Assembly: GCA_016745035.1 (NCBI GenBank)
Contig: JADGDE010000004.1
Coordinates: forward strand, 124,001-188,000
DNA length: 64,000 nucleotides
DNA from: Thiotrichales bacterium
Lineage (GTDB): Bacteria > Pseudomonadota > Gammaproteobacteria > Beggiatoales > Beggiatoaceae
Direction of reading: 5' to 3'
A model generated the notes under the pieces. The model had not been told where the DNA came from. It searched no databases and was given only the letters and a program-made list of their open reading frames with translations. The position numbers were made by a program, and so were the translations under genes. Of this stretch, positions 27,272 to 37,355 are shown in pieces (position 1 is the stretch's first letter; each line of letters starts with the position of its first letter).

Positions 27272-29299
27272 ATGACCAATCCTTTATTACAATCCAGCCA
27301 CGCGCCTGTGTTCTCACAAATGCAGCCCGAACACATTATGCCTGCCATCGAGCAAAGCATTGCCAAGGCGCGGGCGTTTGTCGCCCAACAACTCGACAGC
27401 ATCCAGCAACCGAACTGGGATAATTTTATTCTGCCCCTCAATGCGGTTGATAGCGATTTAGAGCGTTTATGGTCACAAATCAGCCATCTTAACGCAGTGG
27501 TCAACACCCCAGAACTACGCCAAGCCCACGATGCCGCCAAACCCTTGATTAGCGATTATCAAACCTGGTGCAATCAACACAGCGGCTTGTATCAAGTCTA
27601 TCAAAACATCAAAGACAGCCAAGACTTTGCCACGCTGAGCCAAGGGCAACAAAAAAGCATCGACGACCGCTTGCGCGATTTTAAACTCGCGGGTGTCGCC
27701 CTGCCCGAGGAAAAAAAACAGCGTTATGCCGAAATAAAAAACCGCTTAAGCACGCTGGCAGCCAACTTTGCCAATAACGTCCTTGATGCGACACAACACT
27801 GGCATAAACTCATCGAAGATAAAGCCGACTTAAGCGGCGTACCAGAAAACACCTTGGCTTTACTGGCGCAACAAGCCCAAGACAAAGGGCAGCAAGGCTA
27901 CCGCCTCAACCTCGATTTTCCCTGTTATCTACCGGTGATGAGCTATTGCGATAACCGCGCCCTGCGCGAGGAAATGTACACAGCCTTTGTTATCCGTGCA
28001 TCAAGCGGGCAATGGGATAACAGCCCCTTGATTGCTGAAATCGTCAGCTTGCGGCATGAATTAGCCCAATTATTGGGATTTAATAACTATGCCGAACAAT
28101 CGCTGGCAAGCAAAATGGCTGAGAGTCCCACCGAGGTCATGGCTTTTTTACAGCAACTTGCCGAACAATCCAAACCCCAAGCCGCTGCCGAATTACAAAG
28201 CCTGCAAGACTACGCCAAAACCGAATACCAACTGGCTGAGTTTGAAGCTTGGGATATGTTTTATTACAGCGAAAAACTCAAGCAACACCAATACGCCGTG
28301 GACGATGAACAACTGCGCCCCTATTTCCCAGCAGCACAAGTTTTAAACGGGCTGTTTGCAACGGTCAAACGCTTGTTTGCTATCGATGTTAAAGCTCACG
28401 ACGGCGTGGATGTTTGGCATCCCGATGTGCGTTGTTTTGATATTTTTGATCAGGAACAGCAATTAAGAGGGCGTTTTTATCTGGACTTATACGCCCGCGA
28501 AGGCAAACGCGGCGGCGCGTGGATGGCAGATTATCAAGGGTGTTATCGTCGCCTCGATGGCTCGGTACAATTGCCCATCGCCTTTTTAAGCTGTAATTTC
28601 AGCGCCCCAGTAGGCGATAAACCCGCCCTGTTAACCCACCGCGAAGTTGTGACCTTATTCCACGAATTTGGGCACGGGTTACACCACATGCTGACCTTGG
28701 TTGATGAAAGCCCCGTCGCGGGGATTAATGGCGTGCCGTGGGATGCGGTCGAGCTGCCCAGTCAATTTTTAGAAAATTGGTGCTGGGAACCAGAAGCCTT
28801 GAATTTAATCTCGGCACATTATCAAACCGGCGAACCATTGCCACAGGCGATGCTAGAGAAAATGCTTGCGGCGAAAAACTTTCACAGCGCCTTGCAAATG
28901 CTCAGGCAACTGGAGTTTGCTGTGTTTGATTTTCGCTTGCACCTCGAATTTGACCCTGAACAGGGCGCAAACGCCCAAGCCTTATTAGACGCGGTACGGG
29001 CGCAAATCGCCGTGGTTATCCCGCCTGCATTTAACCGTTTTCAAAACAGTTTTAATCATATTTTCTCAGGGGGCTATGCGGCAGGTTATTACAGCTATAA
29101 ATGGGCGGAGGTGTTATCTGCCGATGCCTTTAGCCGCTTTGAAACCGAGGGGATTTTTAACCCACAAACCGGACAAGATTTTTTACACGGCATTTTAGAG
29201 CAAGGCGGCACACAAGCGCCGATGCAGTTATTTGCAGGCTTTCGCGGACGCGCGCCCGAGATAACGGCGTTATTGAGGCATAATGGCATTGCCGAATAA
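27272..29299 (+). CDS. prlC: Oligopeptidase A (M3 zinc metallopeptidase)
   Basis: The 675-residue product is a cytoplasmic M3-family peptidase that degrades oligopeptides, including cleaved signal peptides. The zinc motif HEFGHGLHH is present, with the downstream Glu ligand in DAVELPSQFLENWCWE. Length and N-terminal motif (NPLLQSSHAPVFSQMQPEHIMPAIEQ) match PrlC/OpdA. It is monocistronic. Repeat D lies upstream and half-element E downstream. Confidence 0.95.
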   Translation: MTNPLLQSSHAPVFSQMQPEHIMPAIEQSIAKARAFVAQQLDSIQQPNWDNFILPLNAVDSDLERLWSQISHLNAVVNTPELRQAHDAAKPLISDYQTWCNQHSGLYQVYQNIKDSQDFATLSQGQQKSIDDRLRDFKLAGVALPEEKKQRYAEIKNRLSTLAANFANNVLDATQHWHKLIEDKADLSGVPENTLALLAQQAQDKGQQGYRLNLDFPCYLPVMSYCDNRALREEMYTAFVIRASSGQWDNSPLIAEIVSLRHELAQLLGFNNYAEQSLASKMAESPTEVMAFLQQLAEQSKPQAAAELQSLQDYAKTEYQLAEFEAWDMFYYSEKLKQHQYAVDDEQLRPYFPAAQVLNGLFATVKRLFAIDVKAHDGVDVWHPDVRCFDIFDQEQQLRGRFYLDLYAREGKRGGAWMADYQGCYRRLDGSVQLPIAFLSCNFSAPVGDKPALLTHREVVTLFHEFGHGLHHMLTLVDESPVAGINGVPWDAVELPSQFLENWCWEPEALNLISAHYQTGEPLPQAMLEKMLAAKNFHSALQMLRQLEFAVFDFRLHLEFDPEQGANAQALLDAVRAQIAVVIPPAFNRFQNSFNHIFSGGYAAGYYSYKWAEVLSADAFSRFETEGIFNPQTGQDFLHGILEQGGTQAPMQLFAGFRGRAPEITALLRHNGIAE

Positions 29300-29304
29300 A
29301 CGCG

Positions 29305-29357
29305 ACGGTTTTTTTGCCTTTTGGGGCAAAAAAGAAGCCTTTGCGTAACATCAGTTA
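29305..29357. repeat. Right half of a TAACTGATGTTACGCA-family repeat, copy E
   Basis: CGGTTTTTTTGCCTTTTGGGGCAAAAAAGAAGCC followed by TTTGCGTAACATCAGTTA. Only the right end and the adjacent hairpin are present. The hairpin with its T-run may act as the prlC terminator. Confidence 0.75.
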
Positions 29358-29897
29358 TATATCATCAGCTAAGGTTTGCTGCTCATCTATATCAGCGCGT
29401 TCCCGCTCGATTTCGCAACGTAATTCTTCTTCTGTCGGCAATACCAAACGGTATTTACTGGCAAACAACTGCTCACTTTCATGCAAGACTGAATAACGCA
29501 CCACCGATTGGTCTTTGCTATCACAAAGCAAAATGCCCACAGTTGGGTTATCATCCTCACCACGGCGCAAATCATCATACAAGCGCACATACATATCCAT
29601 TTGCCCAATGTCTTGATGGCTTAAGTGTCCAGTTTTTAAATCAATCAAGACAAAGCATTTGAGCAAATAATTGTAAAAGACCAAATCAATGTAAAAGTCT
29701 TGGGTCTCGGTGCTAATGCGTTGCTGACGGGCAACAAAAGCAAAACCTTTGCCCAGCTCTAATAAAAACTGTTGCAGCTTATCCATTAAAGCCCGCTCAA
29801 GCTTAGCTTCTAATAAACGCCCCGTATCAGGTAAACCGAGAAACTCCAACATCACAGGGTCGCGGACAAAATCACGGACTGATGGTTCAGTTTGAGC
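29355..29897 (-). pseudogene. C-terminal PDDEXK half of a DUF1016-type nuclease, cut off by a nonsense codon
   Basis: In the same frame as the upstream half and continuing right after its TAA (29898-29900), this stretch reads AQTEPSVRDFVRDPVMLEFLGL, then the nuclease core with FVARQQRISTETQDFYIDLVFYNYLLKCFVLIDLK (D...xLK type active site) and GILLCDSKDQSVVRYSV. The first internal ATG is at 29855, so a separate truncated protein might be made. Together the two halves give 341 codons, the normal size of YhcG-like DUF1016 proteins. The copy looks inactivated. Confidence 0.85.
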
Positions 29898-30377
29898 TTA
29901 TTGCGCGGTTTTATCTTGGCTGGATAACAAACGCTGATAATATTGCGTGCCAATGTGGCGCTCTAAAACGCGGGTGCTCCAGCGTTGTTCTGCTGCTTCT
30001 TGCATGTACCACAAGCGGACTTCCAGTGAATCGACTCGTAATAACAAGCGATAATGCGTCCAGCTCAAATCGGAACGCACTGCGTTCCAATTTGGGAAAG
30101 CTTGAAAAAATGCCCGCATATTGCGCAAATTACGCTCATCAAAACCTTTGCCAAATTCTTCGCTAAGCTGTTGCGCCAATTGTTTTAATAGTTGTTTGCC
30201 ATAAGCGGCGCGAGATTCGCCGCCTTGTTCGTACTCGACAATATGCCGCCCGATTTGCCAATAAGTTTGTACTTGAATGCTGTCAATGCGGCGCAATGCT
30301 TGTTGCCGGGCTTGGCTGATTAGCTGGCGTAGGTTTTCCAATAGCACGGATGAGGGTGTGATGGGTTTCTTATTCAT
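29898..30377 (-). CDS. N-terminal half of a DUF1016 (YhcG-like) protein
   Basis: The 159-residue product corresponds to the DUF1016 N-terminal DNA-binding-type domain: ARQQALRRIDSIQVQTYWQIGRHIVEYEQGG, YGKQLLKQLAQQLSEEFGKGFDERNLRNMRAFF, SWTHYRLLLRVD. It ends ...SSQDKTAQ at a TAA where intact homologues continue into the nuclease half. YhcG-type proteins are often found with restriction systems and other defence genes. Without the PDDEXK half, nuclease activity is unlikely unless the stop is read through. Confidence 0.85.
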   Translation of the reverse strand: MNKKPITPSSVLLENLRQLISQARQQALRRIDSIQVQTYWQIGRHIVEYEQGGESRAAYGKQLLKQLAQQLSEEFGKGFDERNLRNMRAFFQAFPNWNAVRSDLSWTHYRLLLRVDSLEVRLWYMQEAAEQRWSTRVLERHIGTQYYQRLLSSQDKTAQ

Positions 30378-30413
30378 GCTTAAGCTTATTTAAATTGATG
30401 TACTTCATTATTG

Positions 30414-30803
30414 TTACCAAACCAATATCCATTTAGGTTCAAAACCAGTATGAATACAACCACCTAAAACCACTTCTCCTTGTTCAGATTTTTTGAAAGA
30501 TTCTGCACTTGGTAAACCTATGACATAGGGAACAAATCTCGGATGACCTGGTACATTTTTGATACTAATATCCAATGGTTGCACTGTTAGAAAGATAAAA
30601 AATACCCAGCCATTAGCAATTATTTTCCCACGCCCATGAATAGATATAGTGACATAAGCGATTACAAGTAATATTAATACAAAAGCAGCAATCGTTCTGG
30701 GGCTAATGCTAAGCCAAAAAAGGGATAAGATAAACCCCATAGGACAGGTTATATATTTGAATTTTTTATCTTTTGCTAGCGTATCCATCATTATAAGTAG
30801 CAT
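30414..30803 (-). CDS. Unknown small membrane protein
   Basis: The product has about 129 residues from ATG 30803. Two membrane helices (SLFWLSISP and IAAFVLILLVIAYVTISI, then GWVFFIFLTV) are followed by a polar C-terminal domain ending GFEPKWILVW. It lies directly downstream of the STAND gene and may be co-transcribed with it. A TTG at 30827 would overlap the STAND stop by 4 bases. I recognise no family. Linkage to the STAND gene is positional only. Confidence 0.55.
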   Translation of the reverse strand: MLLIMMDTLAKDKKFKYITCPMGFILSLFWLSISPRTIAAFVLILLVIAYVTISIHGRGKIIANGWVFFIFLTVQPLDISIKNVPGHPRFVPYVIGLPSAESFKKSEQGEVVLGGCIHTGFEPKWILVW

Positions 30804-30823
30804 TGCTACATCTCTTTTGAACC

Positions 30824-31418
30824 TCAATAATTTCTCAGATAGTCTAAATCAAGCAAACGGCGCTTATAGCCTGTCTTTTCAATCAATGCCGCCGCCTCAT
30901 CCAAATGCGTTGTTGCTGATAGCTCATCCAGCCCATGTCCGAGCAAAGCCAAGCGTGCTGCCTCTAAGTGCGCATCGCAAAGGTGCAGCAACATATCACT
31001 GCGCCTTGCGCTCTCGAAGACGTGTTTTAAGTCGCTGTGGGCTTGTTGCCAATCGTGGGCAAAACGGGCGCAGGCGCTGCGGGCGAGGAGACCGAGTCGC
31101 AACATATCCTCATCACCCGCTTTGTGTAAACCTGTTACGGCTTGTTCAAACCAACCCCAGACGAGACTAACATCCAAAGCTGTATCATAAAGCATGAGAT
31201 CAGGAGCGGGAGTATTGGGGATTTCATTGTTTGTATCATGCCAATCGACTGCTTGTTGACAAATTTCCTGCAAATAGGCACGACCTAAAGATAATTGATT
31301 CAAAGGAATATCCAATAAAATATTGGCTTTTTCCTTTGCCCAATTTAGACTGACAGTTGCACGTTGTTTAACCTGTTGCCAATGCCCATATGAAAGATAA
31401 TAATCACAGTATTGATAA
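30824..31418 (-). pseudogene. C-terminal TPR part of the STAND NTPase, separated by an inserted element
   Basis: Removing the 91-bp element at 31423-31513 and one copy of CTAG joins ..QLYAIS to SYQYCDYYLSYGHWQQVKQRA in frame, giving a standard TPR of the type YQYCDLLL.G.W..V..RA found in such proteins. The frame then runs on through LNQLSLGRAYLQEICQQA to the stop at 30824. As it stands, only a product from an internal TTG at about 31315 (163 residues) could be made. It is therefore a severed gene end. Confidence 0.85.
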
Positions 31419-31422
31419 CTAG

Positions 31423-31513
31423 TACAGCAATTGACAAATACCTATAATTGCAACATGTTGTAATTATATGGTTTTCTGTTAAAAAACCTTATCGATATTT
31501 AGTGAATGCTGTA
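31423..31513. mobile_element. 91-bp miniature inverted-repeat element inside the STAND gene
   Basis: The element begins TACAGCAATT and ends AATGCTGTA, giving terminal inverted repeats TACAGCA. It is flanked on both sides by CTAG, a likely 4-bp target duplication. An internal near-perfect palindrome ATAATTGCAACATGTTGTAATTAT is present. It has no coding capacity. Excision with one CTAG restores the reading frame of the host gene, which is strong evidence that it is a recent insertion. Confidence 0.88.
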
Positions 31514-33738
31514 CTAGATATTGCATACAACTGCGGATATTTTGGTTGGAGCTGTTGTTGTAAACTTTCGGCTTCGATAAAACTCTCTTTTGAAATTAAC
31601 CACATACCTCTTTTCTGTTGAATATCTGCTAGATTTGCACGGGTTACAACGCGATCAAAATCATTTTTACTTTTATCGGCAAAAACGATACTGTTTTTTC
31701 CTACTTCCAAAGCTTCAACGATTGCACCAAGACTTAATTGAAATTCACATAGGCTATTTAAATCTTTTGTAACTTCCCACCAGTCTTTCTGTTTAAGATG
31801 TAAATCATAAGCTATTTTTATCGGTTTGATGGCCTCTTTTACACGACCTAAAGAACGTAACCTAATAGCCGCCAAATTTAATATTGCCGCCTTATATTTA
31901 TCTGGTAAAGTGGTTACAGGCGTGTGCCATCGGTGACTGAAAAAGTGCGCTATGACGGTTAAATCATTAGCAAAAGCCCCCAGTTTTTGAGTTGAATAAT
32001 GCTTAAACCCTCGCTTTATACGTGGCCAATAGACTTCATCGATAACCAGCTGATGCAACCCCGCCGCACACCCATGCGTCACTGCAGCAAACAAAGGCTG
32101 CATTTCTTCCAAGGTATCCGGCAGTTCTTTTGCAGGCACAGCTTTGTAATACTCATACAACTGCCGATGCGCTTGTTGCCAAACTTGCGGCTGCTGGTTT
32201 TGTAAGCGTTTGCTAAAATATTCTCGCAATAACGGGTGACAATCTAAACTATCAGGGTGTTCTGGCGTGGCTTGGTTGAGTAGGTGTTGCTGACGTAAAC
32301 GCCGCAATAAACGCCCGTATTCTTGCTTAGATAAACGCCGTAATGGTTTAGTTAAAGCCTGACGTTGTTTATCTGTACGCAAAAACCAGTGTTTAAACCA
32401 AGCTAGTTTAGGTGGGTTCAGCATAGGAGCTGCTAACATATCCAAAGCCGCTTGTGAAACGGGGCGGTCAAACAAGCCAAGCAAATATAATAAAGCTAAA
32501 TTTGGTGTACCTTGTAAATGTTGCTCATAAGCCCGAATTATTTTCTCTGCATGTTGTCCGTCTTCAACGACATCAGCAAAGGCATTGAGTTTATCGCGCT
32601 GGCGTATGTCCCCATTACAGGTATCGAGGACATACTGCCCCAACAAGTTCAGCGCCAAAGCATGACCATCAAGCCATCTTACCGCCTCGCTAAAATCCTT
32701 ATCACTGCCATCGAGTCCTAAATATTTTAATAGGGCAATGCCACCGGCTAGGGCGAGTTGGCTTAAATCATGGCTGATGACCGCGCTTTTACCTTTTAAC
32801 TCGCTAATGCTTTGGCGCGAGCTGACCAAGCACAGCCCTTGATTTTGCCATGCCAGTTGCTCCAATAAAGCCACCAAGCCCTTGTCCTTCAACTCCCCGC
32901 GCATCACCCCTTGTAGGTGTTGCAATGGCTCTAAACCATCCAAGACCAATAAGGCGCGTTGCTCACCGACCAACTGCGCCAATAACACGCCTTTGTCGTG
33001 CTGACTTCTGGGCATTGCGCCTTGATGCCCGAAATGTTGCAAAGCTTTAACGAAAAATTCCTCCGCATCGGTTTGTTTATCTTCGGCTGCACCTTGGGAG
33101 TAGAAAGAATAGGCAAAAGCTTTGCTGGGTTTGTCTTTTTCGCCATTGATACATTTATCTATCCAATGCTTTAACAGTGCCGTTTTACCCGTACCGCCCC
33201 AAGCGATAAGGGCAACGATATGGTTTTTTTTGTTTTTCCATGCATTGCTTAATAAACGTAGTTCATTACTGCGCCCGAATAATTTGCTGTTGCTGGTATA
33301 GGGGAGTGGGACATAGTAGTTGGGGCTGGGGCTGGGGATAACACCCCTCGAAGGGGTGTTATCCCTTTTCTCCACCGCTTTAGTCTCTTTCTGTCCACCC
33401 CATGTCCGAACTAAAACCATAATCAGAAGGACAAGGAGTAACAATACAGCAAAGCCCAACAGCGCTTGTGTATCGGTAAATGCAGCAGTAGATAATTTCA
33501 TTTCTATGCCGTAATGATTAAACAAAGCACTGATAATCATCGGCGGTAACGCGGCATTGCCCAATAAACTTAAAAAATATAAACCGCTCAAACCCACGAA
33601 GGTACTGATGGCAAAAAAAGCAAAACGGGCGAGGGTATATTCTAGTTTTTTAAAAAAAATATAAATGGCTGCCCCAGTTGCAAGCATAAGCAGTGCGATA
33701 AGGAATACCGTTGACCATTGATTGATTGTCTCTAACAT
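31489..33738 (-). CDS. Membrane-anchored STAND NTPase, truncated by an insertion
   Basis: The 749-residue product has three N-terminal membrane helices (about 12-30, 37-60, 92-111), then a linker and LFGRSNELRLLSNAW, the usual entry to a STAND module. The P-loop ALIAWGGTGKTALLKHW, Walker B ALLVLDGLEPLQ, a sensor-like CLVSSRQS and GHALALNLLGQYV follow. Then comes a winged-helix-like region and TPR repeats. The last residues after ..LYAIS come from the inserted element. STAND ATPases of this build act as sensor switches, several in phage defence. A TIR/deoxyribosyltransferase-like membrane gene lies 109 bases upstream on the same strand. Confidence 0.85.
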   Translation of the reverse strand: MLETINQWSTVFLIALLMLATGAAIYIFFKKLEYTLARFAFFAISTFVGLSGLYFLSLLGNAALPPMIISALFNHYGIEMKLSTAAFTDTQALLGFAVLLLLVLLIMVLVRTWGGQKETKAVEKRDNTPSRGVIPSPSPNYYVPLPYTSNSKLFGRSNELRLLSNAWKNKKNHIVALIAWGGTGKTALLKHWIDKCINGEKDKPSKAFAYSFYSQGAAEDKQTDAEEFFVKALQHFGHQGAMPRSQHDKGVLLAQLVGEQRALLVLDGLEPLQHLQGVMRGELKDKGLVALLEQLAWQNQGLCLVSSRQSISELKGKSAVISHDLSQLALAGGIALLKYLGLDGSDKDFSEAVRWLDGHALALNLLGQYVLDTCNGDIRQRDKLNAFADVVEDGQHAEKIIRAYEQHLQGTPNLALLYLLGLFDRPVSQAALDMLAAPMLNPPKLAWFKHWFLRTDKQRQALTKPLRRLSKQEYGRLLRRLRQQHLLNQATPEHPDSLDCHPLLREYFSKRLQNQQPQVWQQAHRQLYEYYKAVPAKELPDTLEEMQPLFAAVTHGCAAGLHQLVIDEVYWPRIKRGFKHYSTQKLGAFANDLTVIAHFFSHRWHTPVTTLPDKYKAAILNLAAIRLRSLGRVKEAIKPIKIAYDLHLKQKDWWEVTKDLNSLCEFQLSLGAIVEALEVGKNSIVFADKSKNDFDRVVTRANLADIQQKRGMWLISKESFIEAESLQQQLQPKYPQLYAISSTAFTKYR

Positions 33739-33847
33739 GGTGTCATCCCACGCTTCCTTATGCTCAGCTTTGCAACACCATAACGAACATACTAAAAATC
33801 ATGTGGTTAAAGCCTCGTTCCCAGTTGTAAAAACAGATATAACGCAT

Positions 33848-34513
33848 TCATATAAATAATTTACACCCATCTTTCCTAATATATTTAGGAATATTTTGTA
33901 TTGTTTCACATTCATATTGGCTGACTGATTTGGATGTGCCGTCCAAGTGCTGCATTAAAAAAGGCAAATCGGCGGTATTTTGATAAAAATACACCGAGGG
34001 CAGTTTTTTCCGATAAGCGTAACCCACTTCAAAAATGCTGCTAGAGACCATTTTTTGGGGATAAATAAACAGGAGTTTTTTACTGAGCTTTAGGGCTTTT
34101 AGGTCGTCAATCGCTGCCTGCTGATTAAAATCAAAATCTTGCATCGACTCATAATGTTCACCAGCATAATACACATGATTAAAGCCACAACTTTCTAAGC
34201 TTTCTTTGACTTCCAGGCATAATTTTCTAAAAGTTTGGTATTCCTCATCCGTATCAAAAGACATAGGGGCTGAGATAAACACATCATATTTTTTATAACT
34301 GTGTATCCAAAAGGAAACCAGTGCCAACATGACACCAAATAATAGGAAAGATAACAAGGCAATTGAATTGATTTCTATGGTTGAGTTTTGCCAATCTTTA
34401 AGTAATTCAGGTGCTTTGATGTAGTGAAAAGCGGCTGATAAGGCACTGGATAAAATCAACAAAATAATGCCAGCAAAGATATTGCCCCAGAAAGGGTTAT
34501 GTAATATTTTCAT
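33848..34513 (-). CDS. Membrane protein with TIR/nucleoside-deoxyribosyltransferase-like domain
   Basis: The 221-residue product has two N-terminal membrane helices (about 10-32 and 50-72), then a soluble domain beginning YDVFISAPMSF, with a Rossmann-like pattern and SSSIFEVGYAYRKKLPSVYF, where a Glu sits as in the catalytic Glu of TIR NADases and deoxyribosyltransferases. The match is by pattern, and catalysis (NAD or nucleotide cleavage) is inference. It lies directly upstream of the STAND gene in the same direction and could be its effector. Confidence 0.65.
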   Translation of the reverse strand: MKILHNPFWGNIFAGIILLILSSALSAAFHYIKAPELLKDWQNSTIEINSIALLSFLLFGVMLALVSFWIHSYKKYDVFISAPMSFDTDEEYQTFRKLCLEVKESLESCGFNHVYYAGEHYESMQDFDFNQQAAIDDLKALKLSKKLLFIYPQKMVSSSIFEVGYAYRKKLPSVYFYQNTADLPFLMQHLDGTSKSVSQYECETIQNIPKYIRKDGCKLFI

Positions 34514-34543
34514 GAATATTCAGCCTATAGCCAAGCCAAAACT

Positions 34544-34571
34544 GAGCCGTAGCAGTGCAGTGCTACGGCTC
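34544..34571. repeat. REP-like hairpin after valS
   Basis: GAGCCGTAGC and GCTACGGCTC flank AGTGCAGT, followed by TACGG. It is the same element as at 21473-21500 with a slightly longer loop. It lies 7 bases beyond the valS stop and may terminate its transcript. Confidence 0.75.
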
Positions 34572-34577
34572 TACGGT

Positions 34578-37355
34578 TTACACCCGCTGCAACAAATTAA
34601 TTTTCTCTTGCAACTGCGCTACCGCCGCTTGCATATCAGCGACGCGGGTTTTTTCGGTATTGACTACCGCCTCTGGTGCTCGGTCAACAAAGTTGGGATT
34701 GTCGAGTTTGGCAAGGCTTTTATTCAAGTCCTTTTCAATCTTGGCAATCTCGCGCTCTAAGCGCTGGGTTTCGGCAGCTTTGTCAATCAAGCCCGCCAAC
34801 GGAATCAAAATCTGCAAGTCACCGACTAAAGCGGTGGCTGACTCGGGAGCCGCTTCGCCGTCTTTAAGCCAGTTGATGCTCTCTAATTTAGCTAAGTTAC
34901 TTAAGAAAGCACCGTATTGCTCTAAACGGGCTTTATCTTCTGCGCTGCCACCTTGTAACAACACGGGCAAGGGTTTGCCGGGGGCAATGTCCATTTCTGC
35001 CCGAATCCGGCGCACACCTAAAATACTCAGTTTGAGCCACTCAATATCTGCAATGGCGCTGGCATCGTGCTTACTGCCATCTGCTTGTGGGAAACGCTCT
35101 AGCATAATGCTTGGTTGTTGGCTTAAATCTTTGCCGGCTAAAGGTGCGATTTGTTGCCACAGAGATTCGGTAATAAAGGGCATGATGGGATGTTGTAAAC
35201 GCAATAAACTTTCTAATACCCGCACCAAAGTCCGGCGTGTGCCGCGTTGGCTGGCGGCATCAGTGTCGGGGTTGGTCAAAATGGGTTTACACAATTCTAA
35301 ATACCAGCCACAGTATTCGTTCCATGTGAATTCGTATAATTCATGCGCCATCAAATCAAAGCGGTAATTTGCCATGTGTTTGCTGACGCTCTCTTCTAGG
35401 TCTTGCAACAGACTGATAATCCAGCGGTCGGCAACGGATAAACTCACCTCGTCATTGTCCACGCCCGTGTCTTTGCCCTCGGTGTTCATGAGCACATAAC
35501 GGCTGGCATTCCAAAGCTTGTTGCAGTAGTTGCGATAGCCTTCGATGCGGTTCATATCAAAACGAATATCACGCCCAGGGCTGGCCAGTGCGGCAAAGGT
35601 AAAGCGCAGCGCATCCGTGCCATAGGCTTTGATGCCATCTTCAAATTCTTTGCGGGTCGATTTGTCGATTTTCTTTGCCATTTCTGGCTGCATCAATCCG
35701 GTGGTGCGTTTTTCTAGCAGGCTTTCAAGGTCGATACCGTGAATCAAATCCAAGGGGTCAAGCACATTGCCTTTAGATTTGGACATTTTATTGCCTTCAC
35801 CATCGCGTACCAAAGCGTGAATATAGACTTCTTTAAATGGCACATCGTCCATAAATTTCAGCCCCATCATAATCATCCGCGCAACCCAGAAGAAAATAAT
35901 GTCAAAGCCTGTGACCAAAACATTGGTGGGATAGAAGGTTTTTAAGCGCTCGGTATTATCCGGCCAGCCGAGGGTGGAAAAAGGCCACAAGGCTGAGGAG
36001 AACCAGGTATCTAATACGTCTTTATCCTGATGCAATTCATCGCCTTTGGGGATATTGTATTTTTCTCGGACTTCCATTTCTGAGCGTCCAACATAAATTG
36101 CGCCCTCGTCGTCATACCAAGCGGGGATGCGATGCCCCCACCAAATTTGGCGGCTGATGCACCAGTCTTCGATATTGCGCATCCATTCAAAATAGGTTTT
36201 TGCCCAGTTTTCGGGTACAAATTTGATGCGCCCATCTTCCACGGCTTTAATCGCGTCTTCTGCCATCGGTTTCACATTAACAAACCATTGGTCGGTTAAA
36301 TACGGTTCGATAACGCTGTGGGTGCGATCGCCGCGAGGAACCATGAGCTTATGGTCTTCGACTTTTTCTAATAAACCCAATTCGTCCAAGTCATTGATGA
36401 TTTGCTTACGGGCAACGAAGCGATCTAAACCACGGTACGGCTCGGGCACATCTTGATTGAGTTTGGCATCAATGGTTAAGATGTTGATAATCGGTAAGTC
36501 GTGGCGCTTGCCCATCTCATAGTCATTATGGTCGTGGGCGGGGGTGATTTTGACGCAGCCAGAGCCGAAATCTTTATCAACATAATCATCGGCAATAATG
36601 GGAATTTCTCGATGGGTTAGCGGTAGGCGGATGGTTTTGCCGATAAAGCCTTGATAGCGCTCATCCTCAGGATTCACCGCAACGGCGGTATCGCCGAGCA
36701 TGGTTTCTGGACGGGTGGTGGCGACCACTAAATGCCCGCTGCCATCGGTGAGCGGGTAGCGCATATGCCACATATGCCCGTTTTCTTCTTCGGAAATCAC
36801 TTCCAAATCCGATACGGCGGTGTGTAAAACCGGATCCCAGTTTACCAAGCGCTTACCGCGATAAATCAGCCCTTCATCATAGAGCTTCACAAACACTTCT
36901 TGGACGGCGCGGGATAAGCCCTCATCCATTGTGAAGCGCTCATTTTCCCAATCCAAAGACGCGCCCATGTGGCGTAATTGCTTGGTAATCGTACCGCCGG
37001 ATTTGCCTTTCCAATCCCAGACTTTGTCGATAAAGGCTTCACGGCCTAAATCATGTCGGCTTTGACCTTTGGCGGCTAATTGACGCTCAACCACCATTTG
37101 CGTGGCGATGCCCGCATGGTCAGTCCCTGCTTGCCAGAGGGTTTTTTTACCTTGCATACGCTGATAACGAATTAATAAATCCATCAGCGTGTCTTGGAAA
37201 GCGTGCCCCATGTGCAGCGTGCCTGTCACATTGGGGGGCGGAATCATGATGCAGTAGCTGTCCTCGCCCACCTCACTTGGGGCAAACCAGCCTTGCTGCT
37301 CCCAAGTCTGATACCAGTGTTGCTCGATGCTCTGTGGGTCGTAGGTTTTTTCCAT
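34578..37355 (-). CDS. valS: Valyl-tRNA synthetase
   Basis: The 925-residue class I synthetase charges tRNA-Val. Visible motifs: [15 protein letters not shown] (HIGH region), [12 protein letters not shown] (KMSKS), the CP1 editing domain (about 150-390, with [13 protein letters not shown]), and a C-terminal coiled coil ([18 protein letters not shown]). Length and order are normal. It is monocistronic. A REP-like hairpin follows. Confidence 0.98.
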   Translation of the reverse strand: MEKTYDPQSIEQHWYQTWEQQGWFAPSEVGEDSYCIMIPPPNVTGTLHMGHAFQDTLMDLLIRYQRMQGKKTLWQAGTDHAGIATQMVVERQLAAKGQSRHDLGREAFIDKVWDWKGKSGGTITKQLRHMGASLDWENERFTMDEGLSRAVQEVFVKLYDEGLIYRGKRLVNWDPVLHTAVSDLEVISEEENGHMWHMRYPLTDGSGHLVVATTRPETMLGDTAVAVNPEDERYQGFIGKTIRLPLTHREIPIIADDYVDKDFGSGCVKITPAHDHNDYEMGKRHDLPIINILTIDAKLNQDVPEPYRGLDRFVARKQIINDLDELGLLEKVEDHKLMVPRGDRTHSVIEPYLTDQWFVNVKPMAEDAIKAVEDGRIKFVPENWAKTYFEWMRNIEDWCISRQIWWGHRIPAWYDDEGAIYVGRSEMEVREKYNIPKGDELHQDKDVLDTWFSSALWPFSTLGWPDNTERLKTFYPTNVLVTGFDIIFFWVARMIMMGLKFMDDVPFKEVYIHALVRDGEGNKMSKSKGNVLDPLDLIHGIDLESLLEKRTTGLMQPEMAKKIDKSTRKEFEDGIKAYGTDALRFTFAALASPGRDIRFDMNRIEGYRNYCNKLWNASRYVLMNTEGKDTGVDNDEVSLSVADRWIISLLQDLEESVSKHMANYRFDLMAHELYEFTWNEYCGWYLELCKPILTNPDTDAASQRGTRRTLVRVLESLLRLQHPIMPFITESLWQQIAPLAGKDLSQQPSIMLERFPQADGSKHDASAIADIEWLKLSILGVRRIRAEMDIAPGKPLPVLLQGGSAEDKARLEQYGAFLSNLAKLESINWLKDGEAAPESATALVGDLQILIPLAGLIDKAAETQRLEREIAKIEKDLNKSLAKLDNPNFVDRAPEAVVNTEKTRVADMQAAVAQLQEKINLLQRV

